Origin: an uncultured Oleispira sp.
GTDB taxonomy: Bacteria; Pseudomonadota; Gammaproteobacteria; Pseudomonadales; Oceanobacteraceae
Length of the DNA: 64,000 bases
Direction: 5' to 3'
Assembly (NCBI GenBank): GCA_913061415.1
Contig: CAJXUD010000001.1
Coordinates: forward strand, 496,001 to 560,000
Shown here piece after piece: positions 1 to 11,116 of this stretch. Both the position numbers and the translations under genes were made by a program. Positions within the stretch are counted from its first letter, which is position 1. Every line of letters starts with the position of its first letter. The notes beneath the pieces are model-generated. The model saw only the letters and a list, made by a program, of their open reading frames with translations, was not told the origin of the DNA and did no database searches.

Positions 1-593
1 CCGATTTAGATGCGTGGGCTGAAGAATATCTTTCTGATGCTGCGCTCACCCAAGCCTTTAAAGCCATTGTGCGCTTACAAGGTGGTATGGACGTACTGGA
101 TCAAGTGGCTGAGCAATTAGCGCCAGTTGTTCCTGAAGTAACTGACATCATTAAGCACTTGAAGCAAGTCTGCCAAGTGATCGCAACCCGCTACAAAGTA
201 CCCATGTACTTTGATTTTACCGATCTTCGTGGTTACAACTACCACACAGGATTAGTGTTTGCGGCTTACGTTCCTGGTTATGGTGATGCCATTGCTCAAG
301 GTGGCCGTTATAACGAAACCGGTGCTGTATTCGGGCGTGCGCGTCCTGCAACGGGTTTCAGTGCAGACTTGAAGGTATTAGCTCAGTTAGGTCGCTTTGC
401 GACGACTCAAGCCAGTATCGTTAAAGCGCCTGCGCCTTATGGTCAATCGCAAGAACAAGAATTATTAGACTTGATTGCCGAGCTTCGTGCTAACGGCAAG
501 CGAGTTGAAGTGCAGCTAAGCGGCGAACTGCCAACCAGCGGTGCACGAGTAGAGCTTAAAGGCGGTCAGTGGAAACTGATCGAATCCAATTAA
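1..593 (+). CDS. hisZ: ATP phosphoribosyltransferase regulatory subunit HisZ (3' part)
   Basis: The frame is open from the left edge (first full codon at 3), so the start lies outside the window; about 196 C-terminal residues are present. HisZ is a catalytically inactive paralogue of histidyl-tRNA synthetase that pairs with short HisG in the first step of histidine biosynthesis. The HisRS-like fold shows in the stretch GYNYHTGLVFAAYVPGYG followed by AQGGRYNE, which match the HisRS motif region. A full histidyl-tRNA synthetase is less likely because the C-terminal anticodon-binding domain is absent: the protein ends about 115 residues after this motif. purA follows within about 25 bases, the hisZ-purA order common in gammaproteobacteria. 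Confidence 0.9.
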   Translation, partial: DLDAWAEEYLSDAALTQAFKAIVRLQGGMDVLDQVAEQLAPVVPEVTDIIKHLKQVCQVIATRYKVPMYFDFTDLRGYNYHTGLVFAAYVPGYGDAIAQGGRYNETGAVFGRARPATGFSADLKVLAQLGRFATTQASIVKAPAPYGQSQEQELLDLIAELRANGKRVEVQLSGELPTSGARVELKGGQWKLIESN

Positions 594-598
594 TCTAA

Positions 599-1909
<1,311 letters not shown>

Positions 1910-1936
1910 CGTTTAACAAGTTAGAGATACAAAAAA

Positions 1937-1969
1937 AACCCAGTTCAAGCAATTGAACTGGGTTTTTTT
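1937..1969. terminator. Bidirectional Rho-independent terminator
   Basis: A 12-bp perfect stem (1937-1948 paired with 1953-1964, loop GCAA) has an A-run on the left and a T-run on the right. It sits between the convergent purA (+) and penicillin-acylase-family (-) genes and can end transcription from both sides. Confidence 0.93.
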
Positions 1970-1990
1970 ATGCTTCTTATTTAGCTCAGC

Positions 1991-4534
1991 TTATTCAGGA
2001 GTCAGCATCAGCAGTTTAGAATAGTGCGTTTTAATATTTTCGCGCTTAAACGGAATCTTACGATTCTCTGCCTTCAGCCAAGTCTCTATCCCTTTGTCGT
2101 AATACGGGCTCGCTGGGTTGCCAGATTGGCCTCCTGCGTTGGTTAGATACATTGGCTCGTCTAGCGAGAAATCGACCACTAGGCGCATTGCAGGGATGTT
2201 CCACACATCATAATCATTACCCACATCGTAACCGGCAACGTTTAGCGTATTACGGCTGCCACCTGCAGGATAAGGGCCTCGATCTAAATACCCCGATAAT
2301 ACCGAAATTCCCCATTGCTCATAAAACGGTAGGAAAGGTTTCATTTGGGTACCGGCACTTTCCCAAGTGTAGTTTTGCAATTGGCCTAACTGCCATTTTG
2401 AGGTATCTGCTCCGAGTAACTGTTTGCCGTAGGTCTGCGTGCTCGCTAATGCCTTAGCGATGATTAAGGGTTTGTCTTCTTTAATCTCGGTGGTGACATC
2501 ATCCCAAAACGGGCTGTCTTCACGTGCTAATAGATGATCTTGGTAAGCGGAGTAGCTGCGGCCATTCATGTTGATGAAAGATTTCCACAGTAGCTTATCT
2601 TCTGAATCAACTTTTGTTTTTTCTTCTGCTAGTTCATCATAAAAAATTCCACGAGTCAGCTGGTGATCAAACATCGCCATCACGGCACCAGGCTGTGAAT
2701 CAACCAGCATGTCACCGTTAAATTCTAAAATGGTTTTAAGCGTTGCTTTGGCTTTTATTTGATCGCCTTTAGAGAGGGAGTCAATGGCCGCCGTCAAAGG
2801 TTTTTCTAACTGCTTAAATACCCGCTGAATTTTCACTACCAGAACATCGTGCTGATCGGCTTGCATATCGATACTGGTTTGAGCGGTGTGCTGATCGGTT
2901 GCTGAAAGTAGTTGTTTAATACGCTCGCCACGTTCAGGGAAATACCACGAGTTGGTTAAAGTGAAGTCATACTCAGAAGTATCAACGGTTCGGTCATTAC
3001 CTGTGCTAATAAAACCTTGCGCAGGGTTTAGCACGTAAGGAAATTTTTCCACATCAACATAACCGTCCCAATCGTATTCACCGGTCCAACCAGGTGACGG
3101 TAAAAAGCCAGTGCCTTTTTTACGTTGCGGATAATTGCCCGTTACCTGCCAAGCGATATTGTCTTTGTCACCATAGATCATGTTGAGATGTATGTAGCCA
3201 ACATTCGATATAGCGGCTTTCGCTTCTTCCATGTTTTTCGCTCGCGCCAGATTTAAAAAACCTTCAATAGTTTTATCTGGTTGAGTAGCGGTCCAGCTTA
3301 ATGCTAATCCGTATTCTTGCTCAGTTTTGACCATCATCATGGTATGAGCAGGATCATTTTGACTTACGGAGTTAATCAATGGGCCATGATGGGTTTCGTG
3401 AACGGTAATCGTATCTGTGTCGCCACCACGAATTTTAAAGGTTTCGATACGCTCTTTCGTTGGCAACCATTCACCTTTAAATAAATAATGTTTTTTGCCA
3501 TCGATGTCTTTTAACTGCTCTAGAAAGATGTCTTGTCCGTCGGCCATTACCATGGTTTCTCCCCATGCAATATGACCGTTATAACCAGCAACGACAGAAG
3601 GTAAACCTGCCAAACCGATGCCGGTTGCGTGATAATTTGGGGCATCAACACTCATCATCATCCACACCGAAGGCTGTGATAAGAGGAGGTGGGTATCATT
3701 AGCAATAATGCTGGCGTTATTTTTAGTTTTGCTTTTATGCACGCCCCAGTTGTTAGATGCGGCAATGCCTAACGCAGATGTGGTATCCATGATTTTATTT
3801 TGAATATTGGCGACAGTAAGCAATTCGTTTTGAACGGCATTCAAGTCGATACCCTCAAGTTTTTTAGCCTCTTCAAACGGTAGTGGTTCGTCCGGATAGC
3901 TTGGTACTAACCATGCCGCTTTTTTATGGCCTAATGCTTTGGCTAAGTTGAGATAAGCAACTTCTTCATGTGAGTTAAACGCGACGCCCAAGTTTAAAAT
4001 TGAAAATAAATAAATAGAGTTCTCAGGTTTCCAAGGCTCAGGCTTATATTTGTTAAGATCAAAATCAAATGGCAGCTTGCCTTGGTGGGTTTCTATATAA
4101 GCATTCACACCGCGGCTAAAACTTTCTAATAGCTGTTTGACGGATTCGTCGGTCGTCGAGTATTTTTGTTCAACGATTTGATTAATGCCTAAGGTGCGCA
4201 TGTATTTATCCATATCTAACGCCACTGGCCCAGCCATTTCAGATAAACGACCTTGCGCTAATAAAGCCATGGAATACATTTGCGCCAAGCGATCACTGGC
4301 CATGACATAACCCGTGGCGAAGGTTAAGTCTTCACTGTTGTTGGCTTTAATGGCAGGAATACCAAACTCATCGCGGCGAATTTCGACAGGTGCTTTTAAT
4401 TCTGAAAATGACAATTCACCGACTTCCTGATCGACTGAATCTTGATACAGATAATTCAATACTGCGCTGCTATCAAAAAATAGCGCAATCACCGAGAAGG
4501 TAATGGCCGTAGCTAATAATATTTTTTTAATCAT
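1991..4534 (-). CDS. Penicillin acylase family (S45 Ntn-hydrolase) protein
   Basis: An 847-residue protein with an N-terminal hydrophobic signal or anchor (residues 3-20), predicted to act in the periplasm. It is an Ntn-hydrolase of the penicillin/acyl-homoserine-lactone acylase family. The alpha region (about 45-240) contains the family stretch EIRRDEFGIPAIKA, and the predicted autoproteolytic site precedes Ser260 in ASNNWGV, the expected nucleophile of the beta subunit. Further family features are the WGETMVMADGQD stretch and YPAGGSRNTLN near the C-terminus. The substrate cannot be told from sequence: beta-lactams, N-acyl amino acids and acyl-homoserine lactones are all hydrolysed by relatives. 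It stands alone between purA and the DUF1329 cluster. Confidence 0.9.
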   Translation of the reverse strand: MIKKILLATAITFSVIALFFDSSAVLNYLYQDSVDQEVGELSFSELKAPVEIRRDEFGIPAIKANNSEDLTFATGYVMASDRLAQMYSMALLAQGRLSEMAGPVALDMDKYMRTLGINQIVEQKYSTTDESVKQLLESFSRGVNAYIETHQGKLPFDFDLNKYKPEPWKPENSIYLFSILNLGVAFNSHEEVAYLNLAKALGHKKAAWLVPSYPDEPLPFEEAKKLEGIDLNAVQNELLTVANIQNKIMDTTSALGIAASNNWGVHKSKTKNNASIIANDTHLLLSQPSVWMMMSVDAPNYHATGIGLAGLPSVVAGYNGHIAWGETMVMADGQDIFLEQLKDIDGKKHYLFKGEWLPTKERIETFKIRGGDTDTITVHETHHGPLINSVSQNDPAHTMMMVKTEQEYGLALSWTATQPDKTIEGFLNLARAKNMEEAKAAISNVGYIHLNMIYGDKDNIAWQVTGNYPQRKKGTGFLPSPGWTGEYDWDGYVDVEKFPYVLNPAQGFISTGNDRTVDTSEYDFTLTNSWYFPERGERIKQLLSATDQHTAQTSIDMQADQHDVLVVKIQRVFKQLEKPLTAAIDSLSKGDQIKAKATLKTILEFNGDMLVDSQPGAVMAMFDHQLTRGIFYDELAEEKTKVDSEDKLLWKSFINMNGRSYSAYQDHLLAREDSPFWDDVTTEIKEDKPLIIAKALASTQTYGKQLLGADTSKWQLGQLQNYTWESAGTQMKPFLPFYEQWGISVLSGYLDRGPYPAGGSRNTLNVAGYDVGNDYDVWNIPAMRLVVDFSLDEPMYLTNAGGQSGNPASPYYDKGIETWLKAENRKIPFKRENIKTHYSKLLMLTPE

Positions 4535-4723
4535 TTAAAGGATAACTCTTATAATTTTTTCGACAGTGTATGCAATCACTCATAGGCTAGAAAGGTGATC
4601 CTCTGCCAATGATTTATTATTAAAATTGTTCGTTTAATGGCAGGGTTCGGCAAGAATTAGCGGGGGCGCGAATAGAAATAGAGGTATCAGGTAGGGAGGG
4701 TTGATTAAAAAAAGACATAAAAA

Positions 4724-4748
4724 AACCCGCACTAGGCGGGTTCTTTTT
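4724..4748 (-). terminator. Rho-independent terminator of the DUF1329 cluster
   Basis: A 7-bp stem, AACCCGC (4724-4730) with GCGGGTT (4736-4742), loop ACTAG, is followed in the minus direction by an A-run on the plus strand (4718-4725), that is a U-run in the RNA. It lies 50 bases downstream of the stop codon of the gene ending at 4796. Confidence 0.85.
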
Positions 4749-4795
4749 ACTTTTACAGAATTAATAGGTTAATGAACTAACCGTATTAAACTCTA

Positions 4796-6154
4796 TTAGC
4801 GACGACCCGCACGACGAAGTGCCGCAGGGGTGTAATCACCAGAGCTACGCTCAAAGCCATACTCATAAGAACCAGTCTCTTCATTATCAAGACCTAGTAC
4901 TAAGTAACGACCCGAGTTTAAGTCATACAGCGCTTCAACAGCATACCAAGGCACTAACGTATCATAGAACATGATGTTATGTGCTTCGGCTACACGCCAT
5001 AGCTGGCCACGGCCATCGTAGTGATCGATAATCGTTGCTTGCCAGGTATCTTCATCAAGATAAAAAGTACGCTTACCATAAACGTGGCGCTTACCTTCTT
5101 TCAAGGTCGCTTCAACTTTCCATACACGGTGTAATTCATAACGTGTTAGGTCTTGGTTGATGTGACCTGCTTTTACGATGTCATCATATTTAACATCGCC
5201 GTCATTCAAGCGGTAAGAGTTGTATGGAATGTACATCTCTTGCTTGCCTTTAAGTTCCCAGTCATAACGGTCAGGAGCACCGTTAAACATATCGAAGTTA
5301 TCAGCAGTACGAAGACCATCAGAAGCTGTACCTGGTCCGTCATAAGCAACCTGAGGAGCACGACGAACACGACGCTGACCTGCGTTATATACCCAAGCTT
5401 TACGAGGCTCTTTAATTTGGTCTAGTGTTTCATGAACCAAAAGAACGTTACCCGCTAGACGTGCTGGAGAAACAACATCCTGCTTAAAGTAAAACAAAAC
5501 GTTAGCATCTTTAGAGGCATCATAATCGGTAAGCTTGTTACGGAAAGTGAATTCGTCTTTAAAGCGAACGATTGAGTATTCACCGTTTGCTTGAGGAGTT
5601 GCTTGACCCACAACACGAGAAACACTACCACCACGATAACGTACAATGTGATTCCAAATCGCCTCAACACCCGTTGCTGGGATAGGGAAAGGAACACCTT
5701 CTACATAGTCGCTTAGGCCGTTGCCATCTTTAATAAGACCTGTATCTGTCGCGTTTTTCTTAGTCGCGTCATAAATCTCTTTTGGATAAGCAGCAGAACG
5801 CTGAGTCGGGTAAACCGGCATGCGATAAGTATCAGGATACTTTTCAAACATTGCCTTCTGACCGTCACTCAACTTGTCAGCGTATTCCTTATAATTTGCT
5901 GCAGTGATGGTGTACTTCACCTTATCTGCTGCAAAAGGATTAACGTGCTTGCTGCCGACTGTATAACCCGCTGGCGGAGTGGTTACACCACCGGTCCAAG
6001 CTGTTACTTCACCGCTACCGGCTTTTTCTGCGCCCATCGGCGTTAATGTTGTGCCGATTTTAGCGGCATCTGCTGAAGATACACCTGCGTTAGCAGCTGA
6101 AACCATCAAGGAAAGCGCAATTGCACTTCCCACTTTTTTATACTGTTTTAGCAT
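4796..6154 (-). CDS. DUF1329 family protein (predicted periplasmic or outer-membrane-associated)
   Basis: A 452-residue protein with a signal peptide ending in SAANA (about residue 23). It matches DUF1329 throughout: SADAAKIGTTLTPMGAEKAG near the mature N-terminus, then YRMPVYPTQRSAAYP, YRGGSVSRVVGQA and RRVRRAPQVAYD. Members of this family resemble LolA/LolB-type beta-barrel lipid-binding folds and usually lie beside a DUF1302 gene, as here (DUF1302 ends 37 bases upstream). The exact role is unknown; the lipase and outer-membrane protein in the same cluster suggest handling of a hydrophobic ligand, which is inference. A terminator follows, so this is the last gene of the unit. Confidence 0.88.
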   Translation of the reverse strand: MLKQYKKVGSAIALSLMVSAANAGVSSADAAKIGTTLTPMGAEKAGSGEVTAWTGGVTTPPAGYTVGSKHVNPFAADKVKYTITAANYKEYADKLSDGQKAMFEKYPDTYRMPVYPTQRSAAYPKEIYDATKKNATDTGLIKDGNGLSDYVEGVPFPIPATGVEAIWNHIVRYRGGSVSRVVGQATPQANGEYSIVRFKDEFTFRNKLTDYDASKDANVLFYFKQDVVSPARLAGNVLLVHETLDQIKEPRKAWVYNAGQRRVRRAPQVAYDGPGTASDGLRTADNFDMFNGAPDRYDWELKGKQEMYIPYNSYRLNDGDVKYDDIVKAGHINQDLTRYELHRVWKVEATLKEGKRHVYGKRTFYLDEDTWQATIIDHYDGRGQLWRVAEAHNIMFYDTLVPWYAVEALYDLNSGRYLVLGLDNEETGSYEYGFERSSGDYTPAALRRAGRR

Positions 6155-6191
6155 TTATATGCCCTCAATTACTCTTTGCAACGAACTAAAT

Positions 6192-8138
6192 TTAGAATGA
6201 ATAACTTGCCGATAGAGCAATGTTGTCACGGTCTTTAACAGTGTTGTAATCGCCACCATCAAATTGAGTGTAGTTCACACTAACTTGAGTTTGGTTTTGA
6301 TAAACAAATTTAACACCAATTGCTGTCGTCAAACGCTGATCAATGAACTGAGCACCTGGCTCAGGACCGTTACCCGCATCATATGAAATGGCAACGTTAG
6401 GCGTCATGTTTACACCAGAGAACGCGTTGTTGTAATCCATACCTGCACGGAAACGAATACCACCAGAAAGCTGAGTTACGTAGCCTTCGTCGGTACAGTT
6501 GTCAGGATTTGCGTTGGCACCTGATTGACCTGCGCCATAGCCTGTAAGGCAAGGGTCAACTGTTCCAGTACCACCTGCTGCTCCTTGAAATGCTGCATAG
6601 CCATCATCAACACCCTTAGCATCACCTAATCCGAAGGCCCCAGAGCGGCCATAGCGTGCATCATCAATATCAGGTAAGTCAGGAACATAAGTAGCACCGA
6701 CCTCAGCAACAACCGCTAAGCGGTCAGCACCAAAAACTTGATCATAAAACTTGATGAAGGTCATCTGAGCTTGCCAGATATCCATTTTGTCATAGCCTTC
6801 AAGCACTTCACCGGCTAAGTGTTTCGCATCAGGATTAGTACCACCTACTTCAGCCAAGCGATCTTGATATAAACGGCTTGAAGGTAACGCTAGGCCTGCA
6901 TAAATTAGCTCAAATGCATTCCACTGAATCGGTGCGTCGGGACGGTAACTAATTTCGCCACTGATTGAAGCACCGCCCTCAGTTGATCTGGCAAAGCTAA
7001 CCCCCATTAACTGCTGATCTTCTGGGTATACCATTTGATATAAAGGATAGCGGTTATCATGTGTTGCTTCGCTATTGATTTGAGCGCTCGCAGTACCAGT
7101 AACTAAACCTAAGGTATCGTAGTTGGTAATTGCACCATTGATGAATGGTAAGCGACTGTGAATATTCATGTAGTAGACACCAAATTCAGTATCACCTAAT
7201 GCTTCGGAATACCAACGCAACGCTAGACCATATTGACCATCATCACGAGCTTCATTATCCGCTAAGCGCTCAGTAGTTGGAGCTACACGATTTGCTAAGC
7301 TAGTACCCTGAGCGATTTCTTCATCACGCAAAGTAAGGTAGTTACGCTCATCATCCGTACCAGCCAATATAACGGGGCCGCAACCATCGGCCGCAAAATC
7401 TACTGTCGAGAAAAAAGTGCCGCACGGATCCATGCGAGTTTTTTCCCATTCAAGCTGATAAAACGCTTCAATACTGACATCGGCCGATATGCCTATAGAG
7501 GTATAAAACATATTAACGGGCAGTAAGCCTTCTTTTACTTCAGCACCAGGACGGCGGAAAGCAGAAGCATCTACAGGGTTAATACTGTTAATACCACCTT
7601 GGATGAAGGTACTTTCACCCCAGCTCACAACCTGGCGACCAATACGGAAGGTTGCTGGCATTTCTCCAAGGTCGTAATCTGCCCATACAAAGGCATCTAG
7701 TAAGTCATAACCACTACCAGAAGCATCTTTAGTCGCATCGTTTAGCTCTTTGAATTCGCGCTCGCCATCCATGATTTCAGTATCATAAAAAGCCTTAGCG
7801 CGGAAGAAACCACCATAGTTGTTATAGTTGATCTCTAAATCTGTTGAGTACTTAACAACATTGGTATAGATGCTGTTTTCTTTAAAGTTAAGTGTGCCGT
7901 CATCATAGTTATATGATGACGCCTTACCTTCAACGCCCATTGCATCGCCATTACCTGGCATTACGTTCTTAGCATCAGGTGCTTCAGTACGCCAAGCTAC
8001 ACCATAGCTGATGGTATTATCCCACTGGATAGTCGTATCACCGAAGTTAAACTCAGTAGCCTGAGCACCAGTGGCCGCTGCCGCTAGCGCAATGGCTAGT
8101 GGCAATTTTTTAAATGGATTGTTATTTATTTTTTTCAT
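6192..8138 (-). CDS. DUF1302 family outer-membrane protein
   Basis: A 648-residue predicted beta-barrel with a signal peptide ending in ATGAQA (residues about 22-27). It begins TEFNFGDTTIQWDNTISYG and has the DUF1302 hallmark FRIGRQVVSWGESTFIQGG around residue 160. It ends ALSASYSF, an aromatic terminus typical of proteins inserted by the Bam complex. DUF1302 proteins are porin-like and often pair with DUF1329 proteins. The upstream lipase stop lies only about 23 bases away on the same strand, so the three genes probably form one operon. Confidence 0.88.
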   Translation of the reverse strand: MKKINNNPFKKLPLAIALAAAATGAQATEFNFGDTTIQWDNTISYGVAWRTEAPDAKNVMPGNGDAMGVEGKASSYNYDDGTLNFKENSIYTNVVKYSTDLEINYNNYGGFFRAKAFYDTEIMDGEREFKELNDATKDASGSGYDLLDAFVWADYDLGEMPATFRIGRQVVSWGESTFIQGGINSINPVDASAFRRPGAEVKEGLLPVNMFYTSIGISADVSIEAFYQLEWEKTRMDPCGTFFSTVDFAADGCGPVILAGTDDERNYLTLRDEEIAQGTSLANRVAPTTERLADNEARDDGQYGLALRWYSEALGDTEFGVYYMNIHSRLPFINGAITNYDTLGLVTGTASAQINSEATHDNRYPLYQMVYPEDQQLMGVSFARSTEGGASISGEISYRPDAPIQWNAFELIYAGLALPSSRLYQDRLAEVGGTNPDAKHLAGEVLEGYDKMDIWQAQMTFIKFYDQVFGADRLAVVAEVGATYVPDLPDIDDARYGRSGAFGLGDAKGVDDGYAAFQGAAGGTGTVDPCLTGYGAGQSGANANPDNCTDEGYVTQLSGGIRFRAGMDYNNAFSGVNMTPNVAISYDAGNGPEPGAQFIDQRLTTAIGVKFVYQNQTQVSVNYTQFDGGDYNTVKDRDNIALSASYSF

Positions 8139-8161
8139 TATTATATTCCGTATTATCCCGA

Positions 8162-11116
8162 CTATTCAGCGACTGCAGCTGAGATGACTGTTGAGTCTGT
8201 AACTTCAGGATCATCACCCATGAATAGTTTAGTGGTCAAAGATATGATTTCAGAGAATGCTGCCTGCTCTGATCCATCAATGCCAGGAGAAGATATAGAG
8301 CCATGAGAGCTATCGTCATCATTAAATTTCACTAGGTATTTACCTGTAGTGAAATCAGCTGAACTACCATCAATTTGAGTCGTGCCTAATAAAGCCGCAA
8401 GAGGGTCAGTACCCGCTAATGGTGAAGCTGCAGAGTTTGGAACAACTTGATCACCAATAGACTCAATAACCATGTACTTCAAACCAGCAAGGGTTGAAAT
8501 TCCAGACATTGATTGAGCAAAACTCGCAGGATCAGCAGAATCGAAAGAGCCTTGAAACACATAAAACAATTGATTATAAGACTCACTATTTTCTACTAAA
8601 CCGAAACCGCCGTCATCTCGAGATGTTGTAACAGGTCCTTTAATGGAAGGACCAAAACTAGTAGATGCTTCTAATAACCGTGGAATCGCTGAGCCAGGCA
8701 TGCCAAGTACTGCTTCTTTAATAACAGGTAATGCTGCATTACCATCAGGATTTAATGGACCGTTTAAGTTGTTAGTTGCAAGAAACGTTGTACCAACGAT
8801 ACCGCCTAAAGAGTGGCCAATATAGTGAACCTGAGATACATCGATATCCGTTGCATCTGAATCACCATCGATATCCATCGAAGCTAAAGAAGCATTAAGG
8901 TTTAACAAATCCATAACCGCTTGACGTAAGTTATCACGCGCTGTTTGCAGATGGACTAGGTTAAAGAATAATGAGCCAGAGCCATTTAAAGACGCATCAG
9001 TTCCGCTAACAGCCGTCGGTGAAAATCCTGAAGCAACATTGGTCAGGCCGAAGTGACGTTCCGATACTGTTGCACCGCCGATGTATGCTGCACCAGTAGC
9101 AGTTGCAGCAGCAGTTGCAGCAGCAATAACTTCAGGATCAGTTTTAGCAGCAGTTGCAGCAGCAGTTGCAGCAGCAGTTGCAGCCTCAGTGACATAAGCA
9201 GTGGCTGCAGCAGTTCCAGCAGCTTCAATTTCTTCCGTAGATGCTCCAGCATTTGCAGGATCAGTTGCAAATGCAGTTGCAGCAGTAGTTGCAGCAGCAG
9301 TTGCAGCAGCAATAACTTCAGGATCAGTTTGAGCAGCATTTGCAGCAGCATTTGCAGCAGCAGTTGCAGCAGCAGTGACATAAGCAGTGGCAGTAGCAGT
9401 AGCAGCAGCGCTAACTGATACATCTTGAGCGCCAAGCAATAATGCTAACATCGGATCTTCACCAACAAGATCCGTTGGCATCACACCGTGTAATGGAAAG
9501 TCCATTGATACCGTAACAAAGCCTTGCTGTGCCATTTCATTGGCAACATCTAATGCATTGGTACGATTACCAAAAATACCATGTTGGTAAATAATAACAG
9601 GGTAACCATTTGTAGGCTCTGGAAATGCAGTCGCATCAGGTTTTACAACTAAGATTGGAGCTTTACGCATGCCATTCTTCTTAGCAAAAGGATATAAGCG
9701 CGTTACATTCGTTGATGGAGCGGCGACGCCTAAGATAGGTAACAAGCCGTCATCAGCAGCCCATTGGCTAACGATTGTATTACCAGCGCTTTGTTTAACC
9801 TGATTGCAGGGGTCTTGAGGATCTACAGCATCAACGGGAGTACATAAGTACCCCGTAGTGGCCGTTGGATCTTGACCTGTGTAAGCGCCCATTGGAGCCG
9901 CTAGATAATAAGGAAGATCAATAGTTCCGGATAGAACTTTTGTAGAAGCTTCAAATGATGTATTGAAGGCAGCTAGTGTCAAACCACCAGAACCTGTAGC
10001 GGCCGGAAGGCTTATTGCTCTTGGTCCAGGAGTTGGTAAGCTAGCCGCTAGTCCAATAACAGCAGGGATACTTGCAGCAGGAACACCTGCTAGGCCAAGA
10101 TTTTGACCTGCAGCTGCTTGAGCGGCTGCTGGATCTGTAGGGTTTGCAGCAAAAGCGGCCGCAACAATAGCTCTTAAAGCAGGATCTTGCTTCAGCTGTG
10201 CGTTAGCATTACCAGGTGCAGCCATTGTACTTAATACTTCAATACCTCCACCAGTAGTAAAGGTATAAGCCATCACAAGTCCAGTAGTATCTTGTTGTTT
10301 AGCTGCTAGGTAGCCTTTCGCACTAGTACTCCAAGTTTTTACTAATTTACGAGCTGGAGCTAATGCTGGGCTTAATAAATCATCATCACTTGCCAGTGTG
10401 CGATAATGTCCTGGCATAACCATGGTATTGCCAGCAGTATCTTTAATACTCTTCGCACCGTTATTGGCAATAATTGCTAAATAACGAGTTTTTGATGTTA
10501 GCGGCTTGGTTAAATTAACGCGTAAAGCATACTTGTCAGCTTCGCCTTCAGGAGTGGCGTATTTAACTGTTGAAACGGTGAAATCAGCAAATTCAGTTTT
10601 GAAAGGGCTCGCCGCATCTAGAGTTCCGGTGATTGGATCAGAATAATTCAACGGTACAAGAATTAAGTTAACGCCAGGAATAACAGTAGATGCATCAACA
10701 TTGCCTGACATAGGGATGTCTAACTCTGCATTGATCGAAACGCCGTCCATTTCATTCAGAGCGTTTAATACAGGGTTATAACCAAATTCACCAGGTGCGA
10801 TTAATACACGAGTATTACCATCTGCAGCATATGAATATGCGCCAGCATGGTACAGAGTGCCATCGGCATCTTCAGGAAATTTGGTCGATTCATCGTCATT
10901 TTTTGGAAAACCAAACAAAAAATCAGTTGCTAAAGGCAATTGGCCTCGCGCTGGATTAAATAAAGGAGAAACTGTTGCTGGCGCTTGGCCAGGCTGGCCA
11001 GCCAGAATTGGATCCGCTGCTACTTCGTTATTATCGGCCGTACTACTGATATTACAGGCCGTTAGTCCCGCTGTGCTTGCAGCAATTGCGAGACTAAGGA
11101 GGGTCTTCTTCACCAT
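8162..11116 (-). CDS. VolA/Pla-1-type surface lipoprotein lipase with alanine-rich insert
   Basis: A 984-residue lipoprotein: the signal ends in LTAC with lipid-modified Cys21. The N-terminal half matches the bacterial virulence-factor lipase N-terminal domain (LFNPARGQLPLATDFLFG near residue 55). The alpha/beta-hydrolase core follows, with YQHGIFGNR near 510 and the nucleophile elbow GHSLGG at Ser769. VolA of Vibrio is a surface lysophospholipase that frees host fatty acids; a similar lipid-scavenging role is likely here but unproven. Residues about 569-676 are an Ala/Thr-rich low-complexity block, not typical of the family, inserted between the oxyanion-side segment DFPLHG and the region containing TARDNLRQAVMDLLNL. 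It heads a probable operon with DUF1302 and DUF1329. Confidence 0.85.
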   Translation of the reverse strand: MVKKTLLSLAIAASTAGLTACNISSTADNNEVAADPILAGQPGQAPATVSPLFNPARGQLPLATDFLFGFPKNDDESTKFPEDADGTLYHAGAYSYAADGNTRVLIAPGEFGYNPVLNALNEMDGVSINAELDIPMSGNVDASTVIPGVNLILVPLNYSDPITGTLDAASPFKTEFADFTVSTVKYATPEGEADKYALRVNLTKPLTSKTRYLAIIANNGAKSIKDTAGNTMVMPGHYRTLASDDDLLSPALAPARKLVKTWSTSAKGYLAAKQQDTTGLVMAYTFTTGGGIEVLSTMAAPGNANAQLKQDPALRAIVAAAFAANPTDPAAAQAAAGQNLGLAGVPAASIPAVIGLAASLPTPGPRAISLPAATGSGGLTLAAFNTSFEASTKVLSGTIDLPYYLAAPMGAYTGQDPTATTGYLCTPVDAVDPQDPCNQVKQSAGNTIVSQWAADDGLLPILGVAAPSTNVTRLYPFAKKNGMRKAPILVVKPDATAFPEPTNGYPVIIYQHGIFGNRTNALDVANEMAQQGFVTVSMDFPLHGVMPTDLVGEDPMLALLLGAQDVSVSAAATATATAYVTAAATAAANAAANAAQTDPEVIAAATAAATTAATAFATDPANAGASTEEIEAAGTAAATAYVTEAATAAATAAATAAKTDPEVIAAATAAATATGAAYIGGATVSERHFGLTNVASGFSPTAVSGTDASLNGSGSLFFNLVHLQTARDNLRQAVMDLLNLNASLASMDIDGDSDATDIDVSQVHYIGHSLGGIVGTTFLATNNLNGPLNPDGNAALPVIKEAVLGMPGSAIPRLLEASTSFGPSIKGPVTTSRDDGGFGLVENSESYNQLFYVFQGSFDSADPASFAQSMSGISTLAGLKYMVIESIGDQVVPNSAASPLAGTDPLAALLGTTQIDGSSADFTTGKYLVKFNDDDSSHGSISSPGIDGSEQAAFSEIISLTTKLFMGDDPEVTDSTVISAAVAE
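9088..9412. repeat. GCA/GCAGTT-rich repeat block encoding the Ala-rich lipase insert
   Basis: The plus strand reads as imperfect runs of GCAGCAGTTGCAGCAGCA. Two longer copies, about 9095-9200 and 9280-9390, each carry the segment decoding as TDPEVIAAATAAAT. On the coding (minus) strand it stays in frame as Ala/Thr/Asn repeats. The two copies suggest growth by slippage or unequal recombination. The opposite strand is a fortuitous open frame rich in Ser and Cys. Confidence 0.85.

Noticed and set aside
9053-9418. Plus-strand open frame rich in Ser and Cys opposite the lipase repeat
   Set aside because: It is the complement of the Ala-coding GCA repeats; the composition is forced by the repeat, there is no ribosome binding site, and the minus strand encodes a clear lipase.
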